A stretch of 64,000 nucleotides of DNA from Halanaerobium hydrogeniformans (lineage in GTDB: Bacteria; Bacillota; Halanaerobiia; Halanaerobiales; Halanaerobiaceae): the NCBI RefSeq assembly GCF_000166415.1, contig NC_014654.1:248001-312000 (forward strand), written 5' to 3'. The notes beneath the pieces were generated by a model. The model did not search any database, had not been told where the DNA came from, and saw only the letters and a program-made list of their open reading frames with translations. How positions within the stretch are numbered: position 1 is the stretch's first letter; the number at the start of each line of letters is the position of its first letter. The translations under genes were made by a program, and so were the position numbers. Of this stretch, positions 1 to 8,991 are shown in pieces.

Positions 1-189
1 CTTAAAAAGTATTTAAGAACAGGGATGGGATTATGTCAGGGGAGAACCTGTACAAAGCTTATTAAAAGGATAATGGCAGAAGAATTAAAGGTAGCAGCTG
101 ATGAATTTAAAGATATTACAGCAAGGGCACCTCTGCGTCCGATTAAGATGGAGGTATATGCCAATGATGACCTTAATAATTGTGGTTAA
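1..189 (+). CDS. C-terminal end of BFD-type [2Fe-2S] oxidoreductase subunit (partial)
   Basis: The frame is open from the window edge to a TAA at 187-189, giving 62 residues. It contains GMGLCQGRTC, which matches the BFD-like [2Fe-2S] domain signature (GMG.CQGR.C) found at the end of the alpha/A subunits of sarcosine oxidase, HcnB-type and opine dehydrogenase-like enzymes. The family passes electrons from a substrate-oxidising FAD subunit. The next gene, 32 bases on, is such a DAO-type FAD subunit, so the two probably form one complex. The tail after the cysteines is short and ends in a Cys-Gly. Upstream domains lie outside the window, so the substrate cannot be stated. Confidence 0.7.
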   Translation, partial: LKKYLRTGMGLCQGRTCTKLIKRIMAEELKVAADEFKDITARAPLRPIKMEVYANDDLNNCG

Positions 190-221
190 AAAATGTAATT
201 AAATAAAGGCAGGTAATTTAA

Positions 222-1343
222 GTGAAAAAATATGATGTAATAATTGTGGGAGCAGGTGTTATAGGTTCTGCTATAGCTTATAATCTAGCAGAAAAAAATT
301 TAAAAGTTTTAGTTTTAGAAAAAGAAGAGATCGGGATAGGTGGTTCAAGCAGAAATGGGGGTGGGGTTCGTCAATCTGCTCGTAAAATAGAAGAACTTCC
401 CCTGGCTATGTATGCTGTAAATAATATCTGGCCAACTCTTGATCAAAAATTGGGTGTTAATATCGAATATCATCAGGAGGGCAATCTGCGCCTGGGAAAA
501 ACAGAAGCTCATCGCAAAATACTAGAAAAAATAGTGGCTGAAGGTAAAAAACAGAGCTTAGAATTGGATTTACTTGATAAAGACGAGGTCAAAAAAATAT
601 GCCCATATATTTCTGATGAGGTTAAATATGCCAGTTATTGTCCCACGGATGGTCATGCAAATCCAATGAAAACAACCCTGGGCTATTATAAAAAGGCACT
701 AGAACTAGGAGTCAGTTTTATTACCGGGGAAGAAGTTGAATCAGTTTTGATAGAAAAAGCTAAGATCGCAGGGGTTAAAACAAAAGATAATTCTTATTAT
801 AGCAGCAAGGTGATTTTAGCTGCTGGTTATGAGTCTAAGTATATTGCAGCTTCTGTGGGGGTTAATATTCCGATGCGCAAGCTTTTGGTAGAGGTTATGG
901 TAACAGAGCCCAGAGAATTAATGTTTGATCAGATGATAGGAACAGCGGGTTCTGATTTTTACGGACATCAGAGTGAACATGGTTCATTTGTTTTTGGTGG
1001 AATGACCGGTAATGAACCCTATAAATTTGATCAAAAAAGACGGGTCACTTTAGAAAGAACAGCACCATCAATTTCACGGGCTATTTTAAATTATTTTCCA
1101 GTTTTGAAGGACTTAAATGTGATCAGAACCTGGTCAGGTTTTCTTGATCAAACTCCTGATCACCTCCCAATCTTAAGTAAAGTAGAGGCAATTGATAATT
1201 TTTATTTAGCCTGTGGATTTAGCGGCCATGGTTTTGGTATTTCTCCAGCTGTTGGAGAATTGATGGCTGACCTGGTAGTTGAAGAAGAACCTGCATTAGA
1301 TCTGGCTAATTTCAAATATGATCGTTTTCATCCTAAGTCTTAA
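222..1343 (+). CDS. DAO-family FAD-dependent oxidoreductase (sarcosine oxidase beta-like)
   Basis: 373 residues, GTG start, with an AAAGGCAGG-like ribosome site about 8 bases upstream. The N-terminus has a dinucleotide-binding fold, GAGVIGS at residues 10-16, followed by an acidic end of the second strand (VLVLEKE). GGSSRNGGGVRQ near residue 42 and CGFSGHGFGISPAVGE near residue 340 are typical of the D-amino acid oxidase/sarcosine oxidase superfamily, which oxidises secondary or primary amines with FAD. It sits behind an iron-sulfur subunit fragment and ahead of a RidA-like protein. RidA-type proteins often accompany amine oxidases because these release imines or enamines. Exact substrate (glycine, proline, sarcosine or an opine) is not decidable from sequence alone. 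Confidence 0.85.
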   Translation: MKKYDVIIVGAGVIGSAIAYNLAEKNLKVLVLEKEEIGIGGSSRNGGGVRQSARKIEELPLAMYAVNNIWPTLDQKLGVNIEYHQEGNLRLGKTEAHRKILEKIVAEGKKQSLELDLLDKDEVKKICPYISDEVKYASYCPTDGHANPMKTTLGYYKKALELGVSFITGEEVESVLIEKAKIAGVKTKDNSYYSSKVILAAGYESKYIAASVGVNIPMRKLLVEVMVTEPRELMFDQMIGTAGSDFYGHQSEHGSFVFGGMTGNEPYKFDQKRRVTLERTAPSISRAILNYFPVLKDLNVIRTWSGFLDQTPDHLPILSKVEAIDNFYLACGFSGHGFGISPAVGELMADLVVEEEPALDLANFKYDRFHPKS

Positions 1344-1368
1344 TTTAGAAAACAAGGAGGTTATTAAA

Positions 1369-1764
1369 ATGGATTTCAAAAGAGAAAATTTTTCTTCCGG
1401 GGCACCATTAGAAGAAAAGGTTGGTTACAGCAGGGTGGTAAAGGTAGGACCTTTGGTTCATGTTGGTGGAACAACGTCTGTACAGTCAGATGGCAGTGTT
1501 TTTGGAGTAGATGATGGTTATGCTCAGACCAAATTTATTTTAGAAAAAATAGAAGATAATTTAAATAAAGCCGGGGCAGGCTTAAAAGATGTAACCAAAG
1601 TAAAAATGTATGCTGTCGATATGGGTAGAAGTTCTGAATACATAAAAGCCTATTCTGAATTCTTCAAAGAAATTAAACCCTTGTTTACCCTGGTTGGAAT
1701 TAAAGAATTGAACCGTGAAACACAGCTGCTTGAAATAGAGGTTGATGCTTTTATTAATGCTTAA
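1369..1764 (+). CDS. RidA/YjgF-like protein lacking the usual Arg
   Basis: 131 residues. I chose the ATG at 1369 because AAGGAGG sits 7 to 12 bases ahead of it; a longer frame opening at 1318 has no ribosome site and overlaps the upstream gene. The body matches the RidA/YER057c/UK114 fold (VGPLVHVGGTTSVQSDG; VTKVKMYAVD). RidA enzymes hydrolyse reactive enamines/imines. The family Arg normally found in a P-A-R-T-x-V motif is replaced: here the stretch reads KPLFTLVGI, with Phe in the Arg position. Catalytic deaminase activity is therefore doubtful and it may belong to a non-deaminase subfamily. It is probably co-transcribed with the FAD oxidoreductase, 25 bases upstream. Confidence 0.85.
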   Translation: MDFKRENFSSGAPLEEKVGYSRVVKVGPLVHVGGTTSVQSDGSVFGVDDGYAQTKFILEKIEDNLNKAGAGLKDVTKVKMYAVDMGRSSEYIKAYSEFFKEIKPLFTLVGIKELNRETQLLEIEVDAFINA

Positions 1765-1786
1765 ATTTAATAATTTAATTATTTTT

Positions 1787-1896
1787 AGTCCTGAAGATCT
1801 TCTTTTAACTTGCTGGGGCAAACTGCTAATTTGCAAACTCTACTATCTCATCCCCACCCTTCTCAAAGTTAATTGCAGATTTTCAGGACTTTTTTA
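1787..1896 (+). terminator. Terminator-like inverted repeat with long loop
   Basis: AGTCCTGAA at 1787-1795 pairs perfectly with TTCAGGACT at 1882-1890, and a run of T follows (1890-1896). The loop is about 86 bases, long for a simple terminator, and itself contains partly pairing segments. It most likely ends the oxidase/RidA transcript; a structured leader for the next gene is an alternative. Confidence 0.45.
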
Positions 1897-1998
1897 TTTT
1901 AAAAACATTAGTTCGCGACAATAAGGTGTCATAGTCTTGTGATATAATCACATCTGTAATACAATATAAGTAGTGCAGATATTCTGGGGGTGGAAAGC

Positions 1999-2535
1999 TT
2001 GAAAAAATTTTTATTGATATTAATTTTGCTCTTAATTTTTTCTCGGTCAGCAGCTGCTCAAAACTCCAGTTTTAAATTTGACTTAAATTATGGCTATGGT
2101 GGAGAATATGAAAGTCATAGTTTCGGGATGCAGATAATTAACCGGGATGATTCTGGTCTGATAAGGGGCTTTGGTGTTTTTAGTATAAGCACTGATTCTG
2201 ATTATGACAAGCCAGGTAGAGATGATCTACCTTCTAATCATCAAGTTATTGGGAGCCATGTTTCTTCTGAAACCGGCCTCTATTTCATTTTAGGAAGGCA
2301 GTTAACATCTAGGAGCAGCATCAGGGTCAATCTTGGTGGCAGTATTATTGAAGAAACTGAGGTGCTCGCTGATCCTGATAGTGGAAGTGCAATGACCTTT
2401 AAGGGAGCTGTAGATACAGAATATTTTTGGGTCTATGGAGCTGAGATAAGCTTTGGATTAACTCCAAGGCATGATCTGGCCCTAGGCTATAATAATCGGA
2501 GAGGTTTAACTACAAGTATAGCTTTGAGTTTTTAG
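1999..2535 (+). CDS. Small secreted protein, probable outer-membrane beta barrel
   Basis: I prefer the TTG start at 1999 over the GTG at 1990, because GGGGGTGG (1986-1993) lies right before the TTG and overlaps the GTG. The product begins MKKFLLILILLLIF, a signal peptide ending near AAAQ. The mature part alternates polar and hydrophobic residues with many Gly, Tyr and Phe (LNYGYGGEYESHSFGMQI; YFWVYGAEISFGL) and ends in LTTSIALSF, an aromatic C-terminus as in outer-membrane barrels. I do not recognise a named family. It stands alone between the RidA gene and the helicase gene; its TATAAT box at 1943-1948 lies inside a TGTGA-N5-TCACA palindrome, which could bind a regulator. Confidence 0.7.
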   Translation: MKKFLLILILLLIFSRSAAAQNSSFKFDLNYGYGGEYESHSFGMQIINRDDSGLIRGFGVFSISTDSDYDKPGRDDLPSNHQVIGSHVSSETGLYFILGRQLTSRSSIRVNLGGSIIEETEVLADPDSGSAMTFKGAVDTEYFWVYGAEISFGLTPRHDLALGYNNRRGLTTSIALSF

Positions 2536-2577
2536 ATGGATTAAGTGAAAAATAAATGGAATTTAGCAGGTGAAATT

Positions 2578-4983
2578 ATGATAAATGCTATTACAGGTCG
2601 TGATGTTTATTTATATGATTCTTTAATCAAAGAACTTAAAAAAGCAGAAGAAATTAAAATTATTGTTTCTTTCCTTAGAGAATCAGGAGCCCAATTGCTT
2701 GTCAGAGATTTAAAAAAACAGGCTTTAAAGGGAGCAGATATCAAGATTTTGACTTCAAGGTATTTAAATATTACAGAACCTTCTGCTATTTATCTTTTAA
2801 AAAACGAACTTGGGGATCTTGCAGAGCTGAAATTTTTTGATGATGAAGAAATATCTTTTCATCCTAAGGCATATTTTTTTAAAAATGAAACAGAAGACGT
2901 GCTTTATATTGGGTCTTCCAATATTTCTTTTTCAGCTCTTCATTATGGTGTAGAATGGAACTATCGTCTTCAGAAAGAAAAAGACCGGCAAGCTTTTGAT
3001 AATTTTTTAGTTGAATTTAATGATTTATATGATAATTATTCTATCCCTATTAGTGATAAAGTGCTAAAAAAATATGCAGATGATTGGAAAAAACCGAGTA
3101 TTAGCAGAGAAATAGATAAAAAAAGTTATATTAAAAAATCAAAAGAACAAATATTAGAAAAAGAAAAACCACATCCGCGTGGAGCTCAAATAGAGGCATT
3201 ATATGAACTTGAACTTGCCAGAGAAGAAGGGATCTCAGAAGGAATAGTTGCTGCTGCAACGGGGGTTGGCAAAACATATTTAGCCGCTTTTGACTCTATT
3301 GATTATGATAAGGTTCTTTTTGTCGCTCATAGAGAAGAAATACTAAAACAGGCTGCCGATACATACTTAGCTATAAAGCCGAATAAGAAAATATCATTTT
3401 TTAATGGTCAAAATAAGGATAAAGGTGGAGAGGTTGTTTTTGCCAGTGTCCAGACCTTACATAATGAAAGATATCTAGAGGAGTATTTTTCTCAAACAGA
3501 GTTTAATTATATAATCATTGATGAATTTCATCATGCAGCAGCTGATAGTTATCTAAGTGTTTTAAGCTATTTTGAGGCTGATTTTATGCTTGGTTTAACT
3601 GCTACTCCTTATAGAATGGATAATAAAGATATCTTTGACTTATGCAATAATAATCTTATTTACGATTTGGACTTAAGAACTGCTATAAACCGTGATCTTT
3701 TAGTTCCTTTTAGATATTTTGGAATATATGATCAAGAAGTAGATTATGAAGAAATTAATTATCAGAATGGTAAATATAACAGCAAGGAACTGGAAAAAGC
3801 TCTTTCTACTCACAAAAGAGCTGATCTTATTCTGGATAATTATAAAAAACATGCCGGAGCAAGAACCATAGGTTTTTGTGCTTCTATTAAACATGCAGAA
3901 TATATGGCAGATTATTTTAATCAAAATCAGATAAAAGCGGTTTGTGTACACAGTTCTAATGAAAAAGGCCCATATTATATGGACAGAAACAAAGCGGTAA
4001 AAAAACTAAAAAACAAAGGAATAGAAATTATATTTGCTGTTGACATCTTCAATGAAGGTGTTGATATTCCAGCTCTTGATACAGTTCTCTTTCTTAGACC
4101 AACAGAATCTTATGTAGTATTTTTACAGCAGCTGGGAAGAGGCTTAAGAAAATATCATGATAAAGAATATTTAAAAGTGTTAGATTTTATAGGTAATTAT
4201 AAGCGGGCCCATTATCTACCCTTGCTACTTTCTGGGCAAAATCCTATGGAATTTGATAGTGAAAGTTATCAGAGCAGTGGGGACTTTGAATATCCAGAGC
4301 AGTGTCAGGTAAATCTAGATTTACGGCTCATTAATTTATTTGAAGAAATGAAAGAAAATGATCCACTTGAAACAAGAATGAAAGATGAGTATTTCAGGCT
4401 TAAAGATTATTTAAGTAGAAGACCAATGCGGCTTGATATCTATAATGGGAGTGACATAGAAGTAAAGAATTATTTAAAGAGTAGATATTATAAAAAAGGT
4501 TATCTGAGATTTTTAGCTGAAATTGGAGAAATAAATGACATAGAAAAAGCCTGGTTGGATACAATTGTAGAAGAGTTTTTGCTTGAATTAGAAAACACAA
4601 GGATGAGCAAATTATATAAAATTCCAGTCCTGTTATCTTTGCTAGAGGATGGAGAACTTAAAGCAGAAGTTAGTATTGAAGAGGTAGGTCTTTCTTTTAT
4701 GAACTTTTATAAGAATAATAAGCGATTTCAAAAAGATTTAAATAATAAAAAGCATAAAGGCTGGAAAAATTGGGATAAAAAAAGATTTATTCGGGAAGCC
4801 AGAATTAATCCGGTTAAATATTTGAGCAAAAAGAAATATTTTATTTATGATGAAATCAATAAGAAATTTCTTTTACATGAAGATATAAAAAGCTATTTAA
4901 GTCATGATTTAAGTAGACATTTTAAAGATATAGTTGATTTTAGAAAGATGAGATATTACAATAACAGGCTAAAAAATATTTAA
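2578..4983 (+). CDS. PLD-nuclease / SF2 DEAD-like helicase fusion
   Basis: 801 residues from the ATG at 2578, chosen because AGGTG lies upstream and because related proteins begin MIN-x-ITG; a GTG at 2545 is possible. The N-terminal 150 residues form a phospholipase-D-type nuclease domain (HPKAYFF near 93, GSSN near 111). The helicase core follows: Walker A ATGVGKT near 227, DEFHH near 314, GLTATP near 340, motif VI GRGLRK near 519. This architecture occurs in restriction-like and repair helicases of bacteria. The C-terminal 250 residues are not recognised. It is followed after 13 bases by a HIT gene, probably the same transcript. A role in defence or DNA repair is inferred, not shown. Confidence 0.85.
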   Translation: MINAITGRDVYLYDSLIKELKKAEEIKIIVSFLRESGAQLLVRDLKKQALKGADIKILTSRYLNITEPSAIYLLKNELGDLAELKFFDDEEISFHPKAYFFKNETEDVLYIGSSNISFSALHYGVEWNYRLQKEKDRQAFDNFLVEFNDLYDNYSIPISDKVLKKYADDWKKPSISREIDKKSYIKKSKEQILEKEKPHPRGAQIEALYELELAREEGISEGIVAAATGVGKTYLAAFDSIDYDKVLFVAHREEILKQAADTYLAIKPNKKISFFNGQNKDKGGEVVFASVQTLHNERYLEEYFSQTEFNYIIIDEFHHAAADSYLSVLSYFEADFMLGLTATPYRMDNKDIFDLCNNNLIYDLDLRTAINRDLLVPFRYFGIYDQEVDYEEINYQNGKYNSKELEKALSTHKRADLILDNYKKHAGARTIGFCASIKHAEYMADYFNQNQIKAVCVHSSNEKGPYYMDRNKAVKKLKNKGIEIIFAVDIFNEGVDIPALDTVLFLRPTESYVVFLQQLGRGLRKYHDKEYLKVLDFIGNYKRAHYLPLLLSGQNPMEFDSESYQSSGDFEYPEQCQVNLDLRLINLFEEMKENDPLETRMKDEYFRLKDYLSRRPMRLDIYNGSDIEVKNYLKSRYYKKGYLRFLAEIGEINDIEKAWLDTIVEEFLLELENTRMSKLYKIPVLLSLLEDGELKAEVSIEEVGLSFMNFYKNNKRFQKDLNNKKHKGWKNWDKKRFIREARINPVKYLSKKKYFIYDEINKKFLLHEDIKSYLSHDLSRHFKDIVDFRKMRYYNNRLKNI

Positions 4984-4996
4984 GGGGCAAAAAATA

Positions 4997-5371
4997 ATGG
5001 GATGTATATTTTGTGAATATGATAAAGATAAATATATAGCTGAAAACGATCTTGCATTTGCGATTTATGATAACTTTCCGGTCAATAAAGGACATATACT
5101 TGTTATTCCAAAGCGTCATTTTAGCAGTTATTTTGAGGCAAAAGCAGCTGAAATAGAGGCAATATTTAAACTAACTAAAAGGTGTAAAGAGATACTTGAA
5201 GTTAAATATGATCCAGATGGATATAATATTGGTGTTAATGTTAATTATCCCGGTGGTCAGACAATAATGCATCTACATCAACATATAATACCAAGATATA
5301 AAGGAGATGTAGAAAACCCAAGGGGTGGTATTAGAAAACTAAAACCAAACCTGGTTGAATATGACGGCTAA
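4997..5371 (+). CDS. HIT-family nucleotide hydrolase/transferase
   Basis: 124 residues. It starts with CIFC, a metal-binding pair common in bacterial HIT proteins, and carries the histidine triad HLHQHIIPRY near residue 93. The family (Hint/Fhit/Ap4A hydrolase-like) cleaves nucleoside phosphoramidates or dinucleoside polyphosphates through a nucleotidyl-His intermediate. Length and motif spacing are normal. The gene follows the helicase gene after 13 bases and likely shares its transcript, with no clear functional link. The precise substrate cannot be assigned. The 149 bases after it are AT-rich and hold only the ribosome site of the next gene. Confidence 0.9.
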   Translation: MGCIFCEYDKDKYIAENDLAFAIYDNFPVNKGHILVIPKRHFSSYFEAKAAEIEAIFKLTKRCKEILEVKYDPDGYNIGVNVNYPGGQTIMHLHQHIIPRYKGDVENPRGGIRKLKPNLVEYDG

Positions 5372-5520
5372 ATAAAAGAAAATTGTTATTGTTAATTATT
5401 TCACTTTAGCAAATTAAAGAAGGGTTTAGTCGATATTTGTTGAATAATAAAATAAGGGAAATAAGATTAATTATTCAATATATTGCTAAAGTTTTATGTT
5501 TTATCTGGGGGTGAATTTAG

Positions 5521-5907
5521 TTGGTGACAGTACAGCCTGAAAATTCAGAAAAATATGTCAAAAGAGTTTTGAATATGCTTTTAAAACAATATGTTTTAAA
5601 TTGGCTCGGTGAGTCTCAATATCGCTCTACTTTTAAACTTTCAGAAGCTATTAATTTTTGTGGTCAGCACAAAATGGAACTTATAAAATATCATGTTGAT
5701 TCACTGCTCGAGGAAGAGGAAAATTTGGAATATGTACATGAAACAATAATGGATTTCAAAGAATTTAAAGATTTACTTAATTTTTTAGGTTCACATAAAT
5801 ATGATACACCAGAGTCAACCCTGCTTGAAATATTAAGAAATCATGAACAAATTACTATTGTTGAGCATAAAGAAAATGATAGATTTAAATATTATATAGG
5901 GGATTGA
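5521..5907 (+). CDS. Unrecognised small protein upstream of dptF
   Basis: 128 residues, TTG start (or the GTG three bases later) behind CTGGGGGTGA. I do not recognise the family. The sequence looks helical in the first half (KRVLNMLLKQYVLNWLG, then a Glu-rich LLEEEENLEY) and then alternates with short strand-like segments; no catalytic motif or membrane segment is visible. The pattern could be a winged-helix-like fold. It is 113 bases ahead of dptF and on the same strand. It does not resemble DndE or other known Dnd modification subunits, so calling it part of the Dpt system would be speculation. Confidence 0.6.
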   Translation: MVTVQPENSEKYVKRVLNMLLKQYVLNWLGESQYRSTFKLSEAINFCGQHKMELIKYHVDSLLEEEENLEYVHETIMDFKEFKDLLNFLGSHKYDTPESTLLEILRNHEQITIVEHKENDRFKYYIGD

Positions 5908-6020
5908 TGAGGTTTGATGTGAAAATTAAATTATAATAATTATTTTGAAAAAATAGTTAAAAACTCATTAGAAAACATGGAGAATAACTTTAACAATTTT
6001 GATTTAAGGTGGGTGTTAAG

Positions 6021-8207
6021 ATGAATACTTTTAGTTTTTTAAAGGAATATGAAGAATCCTTATATGTAATTGCAGAAGATATAGAAAACTTGATATATGA
6101 CCATCCTAATAGTGCTGCTAATAAAATGAGGATATTCATCGAAAAGATGATAGATATCATTATAGATATCGAAGGCTTTGATGAGGATGGTTTTGCCGGG
6201 AGAAAACTATTCGAAAAGATAAAGTTGATGGGACAAAATTATCTAGAAGAAGAAACCATTTCAAAATTACATAAGATAAGGAAGATCGGGAACAGGGCCT
6301 CGCATGATTCAGATGTAACCCAAGAAGAAGTTTTGGAAATACATGAGGATATATTCTCTTTAGCAGTTTGGTTCGTAGAATTATATATCGATTATAGTTT
6401 TGAAGAACCAAAATACCAAAAACCTAAGAAGAAAGAAGAAAGATATGAGATACATAAAAAGATCAAGGGTAGCCATCTTTTGTATCAGTTAACAAGGTTA
6501 AGTATACCGGCTAAAGAAGCGGTTGTAGGACCAAATCGGTTCAACGATTTTAAAAAATATCTTCATGTAGAAACTAAAATACAAGAAGAGATGGAGAATA
6601 TTCTCGAGAAAGCCAAGGAAGGTAATCAAAAAAAATTAGTGCTATTGTGCGGTAGCGTAGGTGATGGTAAATCACATTTGATCAGTTATCTGAACAATTT
6701 CAAGAAGTCTCTACTAGAAGATTTTCATATACATAATGATGCTACAGCGAGTTTTAATCCTGAGGATACCGATATCGATACACTATACAGATTATTATCC
6801 TCATATAAAGATGAAAAGATAGAAGGTTCGAGAAAAAATATTTTATTGGCGATAAATATTGGCGTTTTGAACAAATTTTTAGAGGATGACCGGATTGAAG
6901 AATTTGGTGAATTCGAAAATTTTATAGAATCTTCACAATTATTTGAGGAGAATAATTCAACCTTAAATATTGAAAGCAAATATTTTGAGATAATAAATTT
7001 CACGGATTATTTTCCGTTCGCAATCGGTGAAGAAGGTGCGACATCCGATTTGATGGACGGATTGCTTGAAAGATTGTGCTATGAAGATGAAGAGAATCCT
7101 TTTTATGCTGCATATTTAAAAGATGTGGATAAGAACGAATTTTACACTATATTAAATAATTTTGAGATATTAAGTCAACCTATCTTTAAGCGTAGGTTGA
7201 TAAATTTGATCATTAAGGTGATAATAAAGGATAAAATATTCTTGCCTATAAGAAATTTATTGGATTTTTTCTACAACATAATAGTACCTCCCGAATATGA
7301 GGGGGATGATATGATAGTTTCTGATTTTGAAAACATCAAAGAAAAAGAAATTGAAAAAAAATTGAACAATCACATAGTAAATTTATTGTTCGATTTTTCC
7401 AATCGTTCCGACTTTTTGGAGGGATTAAACGGGAACGATCCTTATAATACGAATAATAAAGTATTGGACAATAAAATTTTATCCTTATCAAACTCGAACG
7501 ATATACATGGTTTTTTCTCTGAGAACCTTGATATTGATTTGAACATTCTAGGAATAGATTATCTAAAAAACCTTGGTGATTTCAAAGAACTCGATGAGGG
7601 CTTACAAAGTCAAATATTTAAAACATTTATAAGATTATTTTATTTTTTTAATAGAGAGAGTAATTTTCATTTTGATGATGAGGAATATAATAATTTCATG
7701 AACTACTTGTTCTCTTTTTATACGGGTAATAAGAAAGGATTAAAGGATATACAAAAAAAATTGATAGATACCGTATCGCGTTGGAATGGTGAAGTACCAG
7801 GGAATGAAAGATATAAATACATGGATTCAAAATTCAAAAAGATAAAAATAGCTCAAAAATTAAATGTCGAAAGCTACACCGAACACATCGAACATGAAAA
7901 GAAAGCAAAAGTGAACAAATTTAAATTATACTTCACCTTGGCATTGAAGAATAAAAACACAAAAAATAAAATAGCGAAAATCAATATAGATTTCCCCTTA
8001 TATGATTTTATAGAAGATATCAACAAAGGATACATCCAGACTTCTTCAGATAAGGAGGAATCCATCAAGTTGGTAAAATTTATAGAGCAGGTAATGTCAT
8101 TCGGTGATGGAGATCAAGAGGTTTTATTAAATGATATAGAAGATGACGGTTTCTATATTTTCGAATATGATGAAGCCTTCGAATATTTTAATTTCAAGGA
8201 GTGTTGA
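6021..8207 (+). CDS. dptF: DNA phosphorothioation-dependent restriction protein DptF
   Basis: 728 residues from the ATG at 6021, which has AAGGTGGG upstream; a GTG at 6009 is less likely. The first 130 residues resemble the DUF4145 helical domain seen at the N-terminus of type I restriction HsdR subunits (IEKMIDIII; KLHKIRKIGNRASHDS). A P-loop, CGSVGDGKSH, lies near residue 210, followed by a NTPase-like body. DptF, DptG and DptH together restrict DNA lacking phosphorothioate marks. dptG follows after one base and dptH overlaps dptG, so they are one operon. No dnd modification gene is visible. Recurrent ATCGAT and TTCGA codons set this operon apart from neighbouring host genes and hint at transfer. 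Confidence 0.85.
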   Translation: MNTFSFLKEYEESLYVIAEDIENLIYDHPNSAANKMRIFIEKMIDIIIDIEGFDEDGFAGRKLFEKIKLMGQNYLEEETISKLHKIRKIGNRASHDSDVTQEEVLEIHEDIFSLAVWFVELYIDYSFEEPKYQKPKKKEERYEIHKKIKGSHLLYQLTRLSIPAKEAVVGPNRFNDFKKYLHVETKIQEEMENILEKAKEGNQKKLVLLCGSVGDGKSHLISYLNNFKKSLLEDFHIHNDATASFNPEDTDIDTLYRLLSSYKDEKIEGSRKNILLAINIGVLNKFLEDDRIEEFGEFENFIESSQLFEENNSTLNIESKYFEIINFTDYFPFAIGEEGATSDLMDGLLERLCYEDEENPFYAAYLKDVDKNEFYTILNNFEILSQPIFKRRLINLIIKVIIKDKIFLPIRNLLDFFYNIIVPPEYEGDDMIVSDFENIKEKEIEKKLNNHIVNLLFDFSNRSDFLEGLNGNDPYNTNNKVLDNKILSLSNSNDIHGFFSENLDIDLNILGIDYLKNLGDFKELDEGLQSQIFKTFIRLFYFFNRESNFHFDDEEYNNFMNYLFSFYTGNKKGLKDIQKKLIDTVSRWNGEVPGNERYKYMDSKFKKIKIAQKLNVESYTEHIEHEKKAKVNKFKLYFTLALKNKNTKNKIAKINIDFPLYDFIEDINKGYIQTSSDKEESIKLVKFIEQVMSFGDGDQEVLLNDIEDDGFYIFEYDEAFEYFNFKEC

Positions 8208-8208
8208 T

Positions 8209-8922
8209 ATGTACGCTAAACGTTTAGAAGAATTAAAGAAATATTTGAATTATGACAAGAAATTAAAACATAATAAGGGTAAAAAAGTAAACCTTTTTCC
8301 TTTTACAACGAGAAATCCTGAAAGGGCTAAATTTAAAAAAGGTTTTGATGGTGTGACTGGAGAGTTTTGTCGTTTAATAACTGATAAGAAACTCGAAGAT
8401 GATTATTCTATAAAATCATCTATTAAGAAAATGGTAGATAACGAAAATTTAGATATCGATGATGGATTGGAAAAAAAGTTCGAGAACATGTTACTCGAAT
8501 ATGTTTATCCCGAAGGAGAGCTTGAGATTTTATCGCCTCAGCTTTTCTCTTATCTACCTTTGAGCACTGGTAATGAAAGCAAAGGGGAGACAGATATAGC
8601 TTTATTCATACGAGATGTTCTCTGGGAAGAAAAAGATGAAATCAAAAATGTTATATTGAACTCTGAACCGGATATTGTGCTTACAAAATTTTTTATTCAA
8701 AATTTTGACCTATTAAAAGATAACAAAGAAAAGAAGAAAAAATATGACAAAAAACTTGATCATATTTCAGATCTTTTCATGGAAGATTTTCAATATTTAT
8801 TGAAAGATGAGGATTATTTTATCGATAATTTCAACCGACTTTTATCATATTACTATTTTTATTATATAACCCAACTTTATTTGAACCTTAAAAAAGAATC
8901 CGAGGAGAAAAAACATGAAATC
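8209..8922 (+). pseudogene. dptG: dptG, 5' part (interrupted by IS3 element)
   Basis: Start ATG at 8209 with AAGGAG 7 bases upstream, one base after the dptF stop. Codons run to 8922 and end KKHEI; an IS3-family element follows. The same six bases (GAAATC) recur at 10332-10337 and lead in frame into the rest of the protein. Removing the element plus one copy of the six bases gives an uninterrupted protein of about 454 residues, the usual DptG size. DptG is a component of the phosphorothioation-dependent restriction complex with no recognised catalytic motif. As it stands the gene should give a product of about 243 residues, truncated inside the element, so the pathway is probably inactive. 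Confidence 0.85.
8917..8922. repeat. Target-site duplication, left copy (GAAATC)
   Basis: GAAATC at 8917-8922 is repeated at 10332-10337, on either side of the IS3 element. In both places it encodes Glu-Ile in the dptG frame. This is a clean mark of a fairly recent insertion. It also defines the element ends at 8923 and 10331. Confidence 0.85.
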
Positions 8923-8991
8923 GGTTCAACCCCCTAAATATGGAAAATATGTTTGTTAAGCTCGCTCATTCTTAGTTTCTCATTTTTTGAT

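Noticed and set aside
1938-1952. CRP binding site TGTGA-N5-TCACA
   Set aside because: The spacer is five, not six, and it covers the -10 box of the downstream promoter. Recorded only as part of the promoter description.
5521-5907. DndE or another Dnd modification subunit
   Set aside because: Size is similar to DndE, but none of its sequence pattern is visible and no dndC/dndD gene is near.
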